DNA of 64,000 nt from JBAVOR01 sp049692255 (GTDB lineage: Bacteria > Babelota > Babeliae > Babelales > JACPOV01): assembly GCA_049692255.1 (NCBI GenBank), contig JBAVOR010000006.1:1-64000 (forward strand), read 5' to 3'. The notes beneath the pieces are model-generated. The model ran no database searches. It was not told the origin of the DNA and was given only the letters and a program-made list of their open reading frames with translations. How positions within the stretch are numbered: the stretch's first letter is position 1; the number at the start of each line of letters is the position of its first letter. Below are positions 53,710 through 63,163 of this stretch, piece by piece. Position numbers and translations under genes: made by a program.

Positions 53710-55167
53710 ATGTATATGAAAAAACAAAATTTGGCATCTTTCCCTTGGTTGATTGCATTTTTTTGTATCATGCTCACAGCTCCTGCAAAGGGAATGGGAC
53801 AAGAGAAACAAAATCTTACCTGGCAACAATGGGCTGTTAATGCGGTTAAAAACCATACTCCACGTATTTCACAAGAAGTTACAGAGAATATTTCACCAGA
53901 TCTTGATGACTTAAAACAAGCCTGTGCAGATATACCTTCTGCCCTCTCTTATCATGCAAAAGTTTCAAGCATTTCTACTGAAAAACTATTCGGTATTATT
54001 GTCGGCGTTGCGCAAAACAAGAAATTAGATTTAACCGATCTCGTGCTTGATTACAATAACAAAACACCAGTCAATGTATTAAATGCCGACGAACGAACAC
54101 GGGTAGCCTTTGCTATTCTCAAGTTTGCACCGAAAGACATGCAGGGAGAGATCTTGTCTTGGTATATGCCTACCCAAAAAGAACTAATCGAGCTATTTAC
54201 GAGCACTGAGGCAGAAATTACTCCTTTTAGTTTTTCTGAGCGAATAGTACGCACACCTGAAAATTTCGACCCAAACATTTTCACTGCCTTGCGCTCATTC
54301 GATTTATACCAAGTAAAAGAAACAGACAATTCCATTACTTATCATGATGCAAAAACAAACATCCTTCACATCGTATATAATAAAGGCAACGCTGACCAAA
54401 AACTGATTGCTTACGACGGCCCCAATGCAGATGGTACGCTGCTTTTTTCTGTTGAAACGCACCCAACCACGGCAGTGACATACGCATATAATCTACGCAA
54501 TAAGCAATCGGTGCTGCTCGATTCAGCAAATGGGACACCAAATAGTTACGATCATAGGCTGAAAAAAGAGACCATGCGCTTTCCAAAAATTGCGCTCTGT
54601 CCTCACGCTAATGTAGCGGTAATTGGGCAACTCACCTTTACAGAAACCCTCGGTAAATTTAGTTGTACGCTTTTTTCGGGAGATAGGTTCGAGCAAGCAA
54701 GCACCTATACATTCACAAAACAATCTCCTTACCACTCGCATATAAGAAAAATAATGTTACCTTTTGAAAATAGGCTTTATTTAACCGACACAATAGGCGC
54801 AGTACATACATTTAACGTTGCCAAACGCGCTATGCATACAGTAGACGATGCTAATTGCTCCTTGACCATTAATAGCTCCTATCCATCAATAGCAGCAACT
54901 TTTGCACAGCAGCAATGCATCAAAGCGTTTGCTTACACTAAATTAACAAAAATTGCATTGCATGCTCTACCTAATATAGGGTCTTGTATTACGAACAATG
55001 TACTACCCAAAACCAAGTACAGCCGTTCGGATGAAGAAAAAGATTATTTCTTCGACTTACAGCTTTTTTTTAATGGAAAAACTATGATCGCTATACCCAT
55101 TAATAACAAAGCCGATGCATTTCTTATCAATTTTGAAGCTACAAAAGATGAAACAACAAAAAAGTAA
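53710..55167 (+). CDS. Secreted protein of unknown function (485 aa)
   Basis: It has a signal peptide (residues ~3-27, ending AKG). Residues ~30-180 are helical with TEKLFGIIVGVAQNK and LSWYMPTQKELIELF. The rest is beta-rich with repeated strand units such as VYNKGNADQKLIAYDG and LYLTDTIGAVHTFN, as in a propeller. This two-part layout resembles the F-box-like genes nearby, but the F-box helix is not evident. ATG 53716 is an equally good start. The 3' end overlaps pgpA by 29 bp, tail to tail. Confidence 0.72.
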   Translation: MYMKKQNLASFPWLIAFFCIMLTAPAKGMGQEKQNLTWQQWAVNAVKNHTPRISQEVTENISPDLDDLKQACADIPSALSYHAKVSSISTEKLFGIIVGVAQNKKLDLTDLVLDYNNKTPVNVLNADERTRVAFAILKFAPKDMQGEILSWYMPTQKELIELFTSTEAEITPFSFSERIVRTPENFDPNIFTALRSFDLYQVKETDNSITYHDAKTNILHIVYNKGNADQKLIAYDGPNADGTLLFSVETHPTTAVTYAYNLRNKQSVLLDSANGTPNSYDHRLKKETMRFPKIALCPHANVAVIGQLTFTETLGKFSCTLFSGDRFEQASTYTFTKQSPYHSHIRKIMLPFENRLYLTDTIGAVHTFNVAKRAMHTVDDANCSLTINSSYPSIAATFAQQQCIKAFAYTKLTKIALHALPNIGSCITNNVLPKTKYSRSDEEKDYFFDLQLFFNGKTMIAIPINNKADAFLINFEATKDETTKK

Positions 55168-55588
55168 TTGCTGCTGCAAATAGCCCAGCCAAACAATCGT
55201 CAAGAATAATGCCGGTTGCACCGGGCAGTTGTTCACAACGCGCTACACCGGCGTATTTGGTGATATCAAAGAAACGAAACAATAAAAAACTGACAAAAAA
55301 TTCAAGCGGTTGTTGATTGACTAAGCTCAATGCTATGAGTGAGCCGATCAGTTCATCAATAACAATTTGACGTGGATCTTTGCGTGCATACACCGGTAAT
55401 GTAGCAGGAATAGTTGCGTAAGCAATAGCTATCATGGTAGCCACATACGCCATACGCAGCGTAAAACTAAAACTCCCAAAACCAATACCATACGCTATCA
55501 GGTACGTAATCATACTGGCAATGGTGCCACAAGCAGGCAAGCACCCAACAACCCCCAACTGAACAACTGCTTTACACAGCCTTTGCAT
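55139..55588 (-). CDS. pgpA: Phosphatidylglycerophosphatase A
   Basis: This inner-membrane phosphatase forms phosphatidylglycerol from its phosphate. The family motifs are present: KDPRQIVIDELIG (69-81), FRFFDITKYAG near 105 and GATGIILDDCLAG near 123. The hydrophobic helices between them fit. Length 149. It overlaps lspA by 17 bp and is the last gene of the pheT-lspA-pgpA unit. Confidence 0.88.
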   Translation of the reverse strand: MQRLCKAVVQLGVVGCLPACGTIASMITYLIAYGIGFGSFSFTLRMAYVATMIAIAYATIPATLPVYARKDPRQIVIDELIGSLIALSLVNQQPLEFFVSFLLFRFFDITKYAGVARCEQLPGATGIILDDCLAGLFAAAITFLLFHLL

Positions 55589-56036
55589 TATTTTCTGCTC
55601 TCATCATAGTGCCTATTATCCACAAAACACCAAACACAATATACATATCAGCTATATTAAAAATAGGCAATTGAAAAGCGTCGGGTAACAATGCAATAAA
55701 ATCTACCACACCGCCATGTTGTAACCGGTCAAGGAGATTAGAAAAACCGCCTGCCGCAATCAGCATATACGCATATGGCGCCTCTTGCCACAACCGTAAT
55801 CGTATCACCAGTACAATCAATAACAGATATACAGCTACGATAGCAAACGGTAGCAGCGAAGCATAATAATACATACCGGAAGCCCCAATACTGAGCGCCA
55901 TACCCCGATTAAGGGTCGGTGCGCACGCAAAAGCAAAAGATGATATACGTGGCTTGCACAGTAACACATACCATTTGATAAGTTGATCAATTGCTACCAG
56001 CAATAAGCCCCAAAAAAAAGTGGTAATCGGCCCCAT
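55572..56036 (-). CDS. lspA: Prolipoprotein signal peptidase
   Basis: LspA cleaves lipoprotein signal peptides in the inner membrane after lipid addition, and fits the LPSC lipoprotein encoded nearby. Conserved blocks: DQLIKW (17-22), NRGMALS (43-49), GGFSNLLDR (96-104), VVDFI (catalytic D112) and FNIADMYI (catalytic D130). Four transmembrane helices, length 154. It lies 12 bp after pheT. Confidence 0.95.
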   Translation of the reverse strand: MGPITTFFWGLLLVAIDQLIKWYVLLCKPRISSFAFACAPTLNRGMALSIGASGMYYYASLLPFAIVAVYLLLIVLVIRLRLWQEAPYAYMLIAAGGFSNLLDRLQHGGVVDFIALLPDAFQLPIFNIADMYIVFGVLWIIGTMMRAENNAKAV

Positions 56037-56048
56037 GTCAACAATACC

Positions 56049-58361
56049 TCACCGAATAGTTACTTGATAACGAGTCTTTAATTGTTCGATTACTATCCCA
56101 TACAATGCATCCACTGCGGCCTTTTCCAAGGTGCGTGCATTGTCCTGCAACGCGCAACGCAGAGTAATCGAACGGACGTCGTGCCATTCTTGTTTTTCAA
56201 AGAAATCTATCAACGATACATCCACAATGCGTGTGTCTAACGTGCAAATAAATGTTTCTAGCTGCGCAACTGTTACCGCTAATGGTACAAGCATGCTTAT
56301 ATCAAATGAACTACTTGGGAACTTTGCAGGAGCTCGATACTGCTCTTTTGTAACAGGCAATGCCAAGAGCGCATCGACATCTATTTCGACAATAAATGGC
56401 TCTGTTTTCATACCAAGCTGTTGCGCTAATGCGCTATGCATAAGACCCGCATATCCAATAAGAGTTCCGCCATTCATCAGTTGTGCTGTTTGGTACGGTT
56501 GAAACCATGGCAGGTCAACCGTTGCTTTCTGCCATACAATAGGCAACTGTAATGCGGTAAATAAACTGTCCAACGTTTCTTTTTCGTCATAGAATGAAAC
56601 ACCGCGCTCATTGTACCAAAGGGCAGCGAACATCAGCCGCTCAATAGCCCTATCCCCTTCTTGGCGCCAGCATTTGTTTAATTCAAAAAAACGTAATAGT
56701 TCACCTTGGCCCTTGTTAGTAACCCAATTTTTGCATAGGTGCGGCATAAGTGAGGTAACTAAACGGTACGCTTGCGAAGAAATGGGGTTTATCACTGCTA
56801 CTGCATTGCGTGGCTCAATCTGTATTTTCTGTAAAAATGGTTCGTCATACACGGCATAATTGAGTACCTCTTGTGCACGCATACCAAAAGCCGCATGCTT
56901 TTTAATATACGCAATGCGATCAAATGCATCAGAAATATGATTACTTTTCATTGCATGAGCAGGTAGGGTTGGTATTACCTGTTCATACCCCCACAAGCGT
57001 GCTATTTCTTCTATAATGTCTTGCTTTACACGGATATCTTTGCCAGCGCGCCACGAAGGAACTGTTACGATATAGTGTACCGCTCGTTTTATTTTTTTTA
57101 TCCGGACACCAAATCCAATGCTTTTCAGTTGAGCAATAACAGTACTTTGTTCAACCGATTGGCCAATAATAGTTTCGATATATGCATGATCTACCGTAAT
57201 CGTTGTTGATTCAGGCAATTGCCCTAAACTTACGAGTTGTATTGATGAGCGACGCAATACCCCTTCCTGCTTGAGCAACGCAACGTACCGATACAAACCG
57301 TGTAGGTTATTATGCGGATCAAGCGTCTTTTCAAAACGAGTAGAACTTTCGGTTCGTTTTTTATGCGCTAACGCAGCCCTTCGTACGGTTGGTGCGTCAA
57401 AGGTTGCCGATTCTACCAATACTGCATGCGTATGTTCCGCGATCGATGCACTTTTACCTCCCATAACACCTGCGAGCGAAAGAGGACTATGTGCATCTGC
57501 AATAACCATATCTTCTGAGCGCAACTGAATAGTGGTCCCATCAAGTAAGGCTAACGATTCATCATGATGAGCCATGCGCACCTGTAACAGGTTGCCTTGT
57601 ATTGTTCCTGCGTCAAATGCATGCAATGGTTGACCAATATCAAACATTACGTAGTTGGTGGCGTCAACGAGCGTATTAATCGGCTTGGCATCTATGCGGG
57701 CTAGACGCAACGCTAACGATATGCTGGTAGGTTTGTTACGTACTGCAGGCAGACGCATAAGTGCAAATCGACTACATGCATTCGTGTTGCTTACCACATC
57801 TATCTTTTCAATGGCGCGAGCAATAGAAATATTTTTAAATAGTTTATTTTCGGGCAATAAAACACCATTGATCAACGGTGCAATCTCACGCGCCATACCA
57901 CGATGACACCACAGGTCTGCACGATGAGTAATCGATTTATTATCGATATCAAAAATATAATCATTCGTTTCTATCGTTTTTTTCCAATCACCCGCTACTT
58001 GCGCGTCAGCACATGAAACGGCACATAGAAGCCCATCTTTGGTAGATCCGAGATCTTTTACGGTTACCCAACGCCAACTACCTTCATGCGTATACAAAAG
58101 AAAAAGATCATTCTCGCGCGCATCAGAGCGACCTGGTAGAGTAACTGATGCGTTATATTCAGGCAACAGGCCGGTAACAGAATCTAGTGAGCAGCTCTTT
58201 ACGCGCATAAGCGTAAAGAGAGCACTATTAAAATGCCATTGTTCGCATGCGCCAATTTCTGCTACGGTGCGATTAAAACGATCGACCAGTCCAGTAACGT
58301 TAATAGAGTCATACGAGATGCCAGAAATATGATCTAACAACCATGCAAGGGATATTTTCAT
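56049..58361 (-). CDS. pheT: Phenylalanine-tRNA ligase beta subunit
   Basis: I start at ATG 58361, where the product begins MKISLAWLLDHI as in the family; 34 upstream codons do not fit. B1/B2 region: an EMAP/OB-like tRNA-binding stretch (~40-145) that is divergent. The B3/B4 core has SRFALMRL and DATNYVMFDIGQPLHAFDA, and ESATFDAPTVRRAALAHKKRTESSTRFEK follows. B5: VPSWRAGKDIRVKQDIIEEIARLWGYE. The C-terminal FDX-ACB anticodon-binding domain starts near APAKFPSSSFDIS. At 770 residues it is near the usual length. pheS is not adjacent. It heads the pheT-lspA-pgpA unit. Confidence 0.93.
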   Translation of the reverse strand: MKISLAWLLDHISGISYDSINVTGLVDRFNRTVAEIGACEQWHFNSALFTLMRVKSCSLDSVTGLLPEYNASVTLPGRSDARENDLFLLYTHEGSWRWVTVKDLGSTKDGLLCAVSCADAQVAGDWKKTIETNDYIFDIDNKSITHRADLWCHRGMAREIAPLINGVLLPENKLFKNISIARAIEKIDVVSNTNACSRFALMRLPAVRNKPTSISLALRLARIDAKPINTLVDATNYVMFDIGQPLHAFDAGTIQGNLLQVRMAHHDESLALLDGTTIQLRSEDMVIADAHSPLSLAGVMGGKSASIAEHTHAVLVESATFDAPTVRRAALAHKKRTESSTRFEKTLDPHNNLHGLYRYVALLKQEGVLRRSSIQLVSLGQLPESTTITVDHAYIETIIGQSVEQSTVIAQLKSIGFGVRIKKIKRAVHYIVTVPSWRAGKDIRVKQDIIEEIARLWGYEQVIPTLPAHAMKSNHISDAFDRIAYIKKHAAFGMRAQEVLNYAVYDEPFLQKIQIEPRNAVAVINPISSQAYRLVTSLMPHLCKNWVTNKGQGELLRFFELNKCWRQEGDRAIERLMFAALWYNERGVSFYDEKETLDSLFTALQLPIVWQKATVDLPWFQPYQTAQLMNGGTLIGYAGLMHSALAQQLGMKTEPFIVEIDVDALLALPVTKEQYRAPAKFPSSSFDISMLVPLAVTVAQLETFICTLDTRIVDVSLIDFFEKQEWHDVRSITLRCALQDNARTLEKAAVDALYGIVIEQLKTRYQVTIR

Positions 58362-58534
58362 ACCAAGAAACCTTTTATAGAGGTGCAATAAATCAGTATT
58401 TTCTAGCGTAAATAAAATAATAAAAAGGCGCAATTTTTGTTCATTTTTTATTGTTATGCACACAAAATCCTGTTATTATATTTGCCGCTGTGTAATGCTT
58501 TTTAAAATAATTTTAAACAATAGAAAATAATTAT

Positions 58535-59356
58535 ATGAATACTCAGCTCATTATTCTTTTCGGACTAACTGTCGTCTCGCCAGCCTGGGGAGCGCAAGAA
58601 AAAAACAGTCATCCTGGCACTGCTCTTGGTCAAATTATTTCCGACACGATCGGCCGGTATCAACAAAAATATCTTGAACTTGAGAAGATTACCCACGAGG
58701 CAACAACTAACCCACTCTCATGGCAATACGAATACCGCTGCACTCAGCAACAGGAACTTCACGAATTACACGCTCTGTTAAATTACGCAGAACAGTACGG
58801 AAATTCTTCTAATGGACAAACAACGCTCGCCATACTCGCCAAAGATCCAAATGCCGACATCGTACGATCGTTTATAATGCTACTTTTTAAGCCAGATCAA
58901 CCAGACCCTGAGGATATCTTTTATACAGAACGAGCATCTTTACGCAGTCACATATTCAATCTTTTGATAGATGAAACGAATTTAACCTCAAAAGGAGAAG
59001 CCCTATTCAGAATTCCTTTACATACCTCTTCAAGCTTAGAGAAGAGAAAAACATACTACTTAGCTACGCTGTTCCAATTGAATCAGTGGATTGGACGGTC
59101 AAATGAGAAAATACTTCTACAAAGTAAAATCAAAGAACTTGAATTAATCCTAGCTGCTACAAAAGAAACAATAACCGATATAGAGCAAGCACATTCTTGT
59201 GCGGCTACTATTGAAAAAGTAAAGCTCCATGCTCAGAATACAATACGCAAAGAACAAATTAAAAACATAACCCTTGTCACGCAATACAACGAACTTGTAA
59301 AAGAGTACCACCAGGTATGCGAACAGAATCAGTATCCTTATATAGTTGATGAGTAG
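58535..59356 (+). CDS. Secreted helical protein of unknown function
   Basis: A signal peptide (ending AWGA, ~residue 20) precedes ~250 residues that are nearly all helical and rich in Glu, Gln and Lys. The part after residue ~170 has coiled-coil character (SKIKELELILAATKETITDIE). It has no transmembrane segment. I do not recognise it. It stands divergent to pheT, 173 bp away. Confidence 0.7.
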   Translation: MNTQLIILFGLTVVSPAWGAQEKNSHPGTALGQIISDTIGRYQQKYLELEKITHEATTNPLSWQYEYRCTQQQELHELHALLNYAEQYGNSSNGQTTLAILAKDPNADIVRSFIMLLFKPDQPDPEDIFYTERASLRSHIFNLLIDETNLTSKGEALFRIPLHTSSSLEKRKTYYLATLFQLNQWIGRSNEKILLQSKIKELELILAATKETITDIEQAHSCAATIEKVKLHAQNTIRKEQIKNITLVTQYNELVKEYHQVCEQNQYPYIVDE

Positions 59357-59415
59357 TATCGCCCAATAAAACATGATATACTAATGCAAATATTATTTTG
59401 TGCATAGGTAGGGAC

Positions 59416-60345
59416 ATGGTACACTCAATACTGCTTTTTTACAAATATACATTTATTAACAATCCGCACGATGTTCGGCAGCAGCAGCTGTTGCTTTGCC
59501 AGCAGCTCGGCCTTAAAGGGCGTATTTTAATTGCCCAAGAAGGCATTAATGCTACCGTTGGCGGCACTCCTGAAAATACGGCTCGCTATAAACAAGCGAT
59601 GCAAGAACATCCCTTATTTGCAGATATTGATTTTAAAGAAAGCTTTGCCGACGGGGACTGCTTCCCTAAGCTTAAAGTAAAAGTGCGCACAACCATTGTT
59701 AATTTAGGTATAGACCCCGCTCAGTTAACTGCGCAAGAAGGAGGAGTCCATCTAACTCCTACACAAACGCATGAACTGATTAGCACCCAAAAGGATCTGG
59801 TTATTTTTGATGCACGCAACGCTTTTGAAGCAGAAATTGGCAAATTTAAAGATGCAGTAGTTCCTAATATTGAATATTTCCGCGAACTACCTACTTTTAT
59901 TGATGCGCATCAAGATATGTTTAAAGATAAAGAAGTGCTCATGTACTGTACCGGTGGCATTCGTTGCGAACGCGCATCTGCGTATCTTAAATCAAAGAAT
60001 ATTGCCAAAAAAGTGTACCAACTTGAAGGAGGCATACATCGTTACATTGAACAGTTTCCTGATGGTCACTTTCGTGGCAAAAATTACGTTTTTGATGGAC
60101 GCATTGCGGTAAACGCTAATGCTGATATTTTAGGCAATTGCATCGGTTGTACTGTCCCTTGCAGTGAATACACCAATTGCATTAATGTACAATGCAATGC
60201 GCATTGCTTGCTGTGCTCTTCTTGCACAGAACAGCTTGGGCAAACATGTAGCATAGCGTGTCGTGACAAGCTCAACAATAACACCGTTCTGGCACGCAAC
60301 ACTCCTGCAAAGACCGCATGTGCTCTTGATTGTAACCCCCGATAG
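59416..60345 (+). CDS. trhO: tRNA uridine(34) hydroxylase
   Basis: A rhodanese-fold enzyme (YceA/TrhO) that hydroxylates U34 of certain tRNAs using oxygen. The N-terminal acylphosphatase-like domain has RILIAQEGINATVGG. The rhodanese domain carries the active cysteine in MYCTGGIRCERA (near residue 177). The C-terminal Cys-rich domain (CIGCTVPC, CNAHCLLCSSC) is typical. I start at ATG 59416 (AGGTAGGG upstream). A clear family match, 309 residues. Confidence 0.9.
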   Translation: MVHSILLFYKYTFINNPHDVRQQQLLLCQQLGLKGRILIAQEGINATVGGTPENTARYKQAMQEHPLFADIDFKESFADGDCFPKLKVKVRTTIVNLGIDPAQLTAQEGGVHLTPTQTHELISTQKDLVIFDARNAFEAEIGKFKDAVVPNIEYFRELPTFIDAHQDMFKDKEVLMYCTGGIRCERASAYLKSKNIAKKVYQLEGGIHRYIEQFPDGHFRGKNYVFDGRIAVNANADILGNCIGCTVPCSEYTNCINVQCNAHCLLCSSCTEQLGQTCSIACRDKLNNNTVLARNTPAKTACALDCNPR

Positions 60346-60362
60346 CAAGCGAGAAAAGCGTT

Positions 60363-61370
60363 ATGGAATTAGTACCCAGCTCTCTCGCACCGACAACTAG
60401 CATACCCTCTTTCATACAACAGCAGGTTCCTCTCAGCTCGAAAAATTGGTTTGGCACTGGTGGCAATGCACGGTTCTATGCTGAGCCTGTCGATATAACA
60501 CAATTTAGCCAAGCGTTACTCTTTGCCAAACAGCATGCATTACCCATTTGTATAGTAGGCTCTGGTGCAAATATGCTTATCAGTGACGACGGATTCGATG
60601 GGCTCGTGATTCATCCCCTTATTACCACCCTCACTTTCGTAACCGAACCTGATGGAACATACGTGCGGGCCGGAGCAGGAATTACCATTGATGCACTGAT
60701 TACGTTTTGCTTTGATAATGGATACCGCAACTTAGAAGAGTTTAGCGGCATCCCAGGCACCGTCGGCGGTGCTGTATATATTAATGTACATTACTTTGAG
60801 TTTCTCATTAGCCAATTTTTGCACCGTGCAACCGTTATAGAATGTGCTACTGGCGCCATATATACCGTTGATAATAACTGGTTTAATTTCGGTTATAACC
60901 AATCAACCTTGCAAAACAAACAGTTTTATCTCGTTGATGCATCGTTCCGCGTACAAAAAAGCTCCCCTGACAATATTGCTTTTGCTCGTGGCCGCGCACA
61001 AGAGATTATACGTCATCGCATTACCCGTTATCCAATAAAAAACACCTGCGGAAGCTTTTTTAGAAACTTCTTGCCCCACGAAGTTACCGTAGAAAGCAAC
61101 GGCAAAAAAATGATTTATATCGCTTTCTACCTAGATAAGCTTGGCATAAAAGGCACCTTATCGCACGGAGATGCCATAGTTTCCCACCAGCATGCAAACA
61201 TGATTGTTAATCGTGGCAATGGGACCAGCGCTGACATTATTGCTCTAGCGCGTCGTATGCAAGAACTGGTACATGGTTCTTTTGGCATTGTACCACAACC
61301 AGAATGTGAACTGATCGGCTTTGCATCATATCCATTACTCAAAAAAGAAGGAAAGACCTGTGTGGAATGA
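60363..61370 (+). CDS. murB: UDP-N-acetylenolpyruvoylglucosamine reductase
   Basis: A flavoenzyme that makes UDP-MurNAc for peptidoglycan. FAD-binding motifs: GSGANMLISDDGFDG (66-80) and the segment IPGTVGGAVYINV near 128. Catalytic serine in CGSFFRN near 229. PECELIGF near 312 holds the C-terminal glutamate. The tyrosine-loop region is that of a type I/II hybrid and length is 335. The next gene starts inside its end. Confidence 0.93.
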   Translation: MELVPSSLAPTTSIPSFIQQQVPLSSKNWFGTGGNARFYAEPVDITQFSQALLFAKQHALPICIVGSGANMLISDDGFDGLVIHPLITTLTFVTEPDGTYVRAGAGITIDALITFCFDNGYRNLEEFSGIPGTVGGAVYINVHYFEFLISQFLHRATVIECATGAIYTVDNNWFNFGYNQSTLQNKQFYLVDASFRVQKSSPDNIAFARGRAQEIIRHRITRYPIKNTCGSFFRNFLPHEVTVESNGKKMIYIAFYLDKLGIKGTLSHGDAIVSHQHANMIVNRGNGTSADIIALARRMQELVHGSFGIVPQPECELIGFASYPLLKKEGKTCVE

Positions 61371-62034
61371 ACTCATTTTTTTAATACACAGCATCATTGT
61401 ATCACTAGGGGCTGTAAGCGCCTGTTTTTTTGGCAAGCAAGCGCTCACCAGCTTTGTGAGCATGTGCTATATCATGGCTAATATTTTGATCACTAAACAG
61501 ATCCTTCTTTTTGGCTTTCATGCAACTGCTACCGATGCATATATTATCGGTTCTTCCCTTGGAATGAATCTTTTGAACGAATTTTATGGCAAGGCCTCTG
61601 CCCGCGCTGCACTGTATATCTCATTTTTAATGGCACTCTTTTTCTTAGTGTTGAGCATGGTTCATATCGCCTATATCCCAAGCGCAATTGACACATATCA
61701 TGTCCATTTTGTAGCACTATTTACTCCTACACCGCGCATTATTATTGCTTCGTTTGTTTCTTACTTTATTAGCCAGACAGTAGAGTACACATTATACAAT
61801 TATTTGAAATCACATTTTAAAGATACCTACTTCATTCGTAGAAACTGGGCAACCCTGAGCATTTCTCAGCTGATAGATACCGTTATTTTTTCATTCCTTG
61901 GTCTGTACGGAATATTGAGCAATATTGGTAGCATTATTCTCGTCAGTTATTCGCTCAAACTCATTACCATTATTCTGATGAGCCCGCTCTTGATATTGGT
62001 CAAAAAGCTGTACCATTCTATTGAGCAACCATGA
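61360..62034 (+). CDS. YhhQ/VUT-family queuosine precursor transporter
   Basis: A polytopic membrane protein (224 residues, about six helices) of the DUF165/YhhQ family. ATDAYIIGSSLGMNLLNEFYGK near 55-75 matches the family motif around TD and N-x-x-YG. The segment SQLIDTVIFSFLGLYG near 165 matches the SQ-x-x-DT motif. I start at GTG 61360, inside murB, with AAGGAAAG upstream. It overlaps tgt by 4 bp. YhhQ proteins import preQ0, preQ1 or queuine. Confidence 0.85.
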   Translation: MWNELIFLIHSIIVSLGAVSACFFGKQALTSFVSMCYIMANILITKQILLFGFHATATDAYIIGSSLGMNLLNEFYGKASARAALYISFLMALFFLVLSMVHIAYIPSAIDTYHVHFVALFTPTPRIIIASFVSYFISQTVEYTLYNYLKSHFKDTYFIRRNWATLSISQLIDTVIFSFLGLYGILSNIGSIILVSYSLKLITIILMSPLLILVKKLYHSIEQP

Positions 62035-63161
62035 GCTTTTTTAGTTTTGAAATTATTCATCAATCAAAAAAGTCGCGGGCGCGCGTTGGGCGCATTCATA
62101 CGCCACACGGCATTATTGAAACACCTAATTTTGTCCCCGTTGGCACTAACGCTGCACTCAAAGCGATAGACAGCGCGCTAGTTGATCAACTCGATGTACA
62201 ACTGCTCTTTTGTAATACGTACCATTTATTGCTTCAACCAGGAACTCCTATTGTTGCACAAGCAGGAGGATTACATCGATTTATGGGTCGCACCAAACCG
62301 ATTATTACCGATTCTGGTGGCTTTCAAGTATTTAGTTTGGCCTACGGGACAGTAAAAGATGAACTCAAAAGCAGTGGTCAAAAAACATACAATAATACGG
62401 TGCTGAAAGTTTCAGAAGAAGGAGTACTATTTCGTTCATATATCGATGGTAGCCCTATTTTTATGAGCCCTGAATCATCCGTTCAAGCGCAAAAAGCACT
62501 TGGCGCTGATATTATTATTCCGTTTGATGAATTGCCACCCTATCACATCACTCCCGAAAAATTAAAAAAATCACTTGATCGTACTCATCGCTGGGAAGAA
62601 CGATCTCTTATTGAACATAAAAAAGATGTGCGTGAACAGGCTATGTATGCAGTAATTCATGGTGGTATAGACAATGCATTACGTACCGCTAGCTGTCAAT
62701 TTTTGTCGCAACTGCCCTTTGATGGCTTTGCCATTGGTGGCAGCATGGGCAAAACTAAAGAACAGATGATTACCATGCTTACCTATTTGATGCCACAAAT
62801 GCCAACAAATAAACCAAACCATTTATTGGGCATTGGTGACATTGAATCGCTGCAACAATGTGTTGAGCTAGGGATCGACACGATGGACAGCTCACATCCA
62901 ACTCGTTGTGCACGGCACGGTTTATTGTTTACTTCTCAAGGCACCGTAAAAATATATAACAGCGCACACAAAAACAGTTTTGAACCGATCGATGCGCAAT
63001 GTACTTGTTACACCTGCACTCGTTACACTCGTGCCTATTTACGCCATCTCTTTAAAGCACATGAACTGAGCGCATATACCCTTGCCTCTATCCATAACAT
63101 CCATTTTATGATGCAAACGATGGCGCACTATCGTGAACTTATTTTCCAAGATTTGATTTAG
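62031..63161 (+). CDS. tgt: tRNA-guanine transglycosylase
   Basis: It exchanges G34 of tRNAs with GUN anticodons for a queuosine precursor base or queuine. TDSGGFQ (near 93-99) is the base-binding motif. The catalytic aspartate lies in DTMDSSHPTRCARHG near 280. The zinc site is CTCYTC with a later His (KAHE). The specificity loop reads GFAIGGS, where the preQ1-type enzyme of Zymomonas has GLAVGE, so the glutamate is missing. This, with the coupled transporter, could mean queuine rather than preQ1 is used. Length 376 is normal. Confidence 0.93.
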   Translation: MSFFSFEIIHQSKKSRARVGRIHTPHGIIETPNFVPVGTNAALKAIDSALVDQLDVQLLFCNTYHLLLQPGTPIVAQAGGLHRFMGRTKPIITDSGGFQVFSLAYGTVKDELKSSGQKTYNNTVLKVSEEGVLFRSYIDGSPIFMSPESSVQAQKALGADIIIPFDELPPYHITPEKLKKSLDRTHRWEERSLIEHKKDVREQAMYAVIHGGIDNALRTASCQFLSQLPFDGFAIGGSMGKTKEQMITMLTYLMPQMPTNKPNHLLGIGDIESLQQCVELGIDTMDSSHPTRCARHGLLFTSQGTVKIYNSAHKNSFEPIDAQCTCYTCTRYTRAYLRHLFKAHELSAYTLASIHNIHFMMQTMAHYRELIFQDLI

Positions 63162-63163
63162 TT

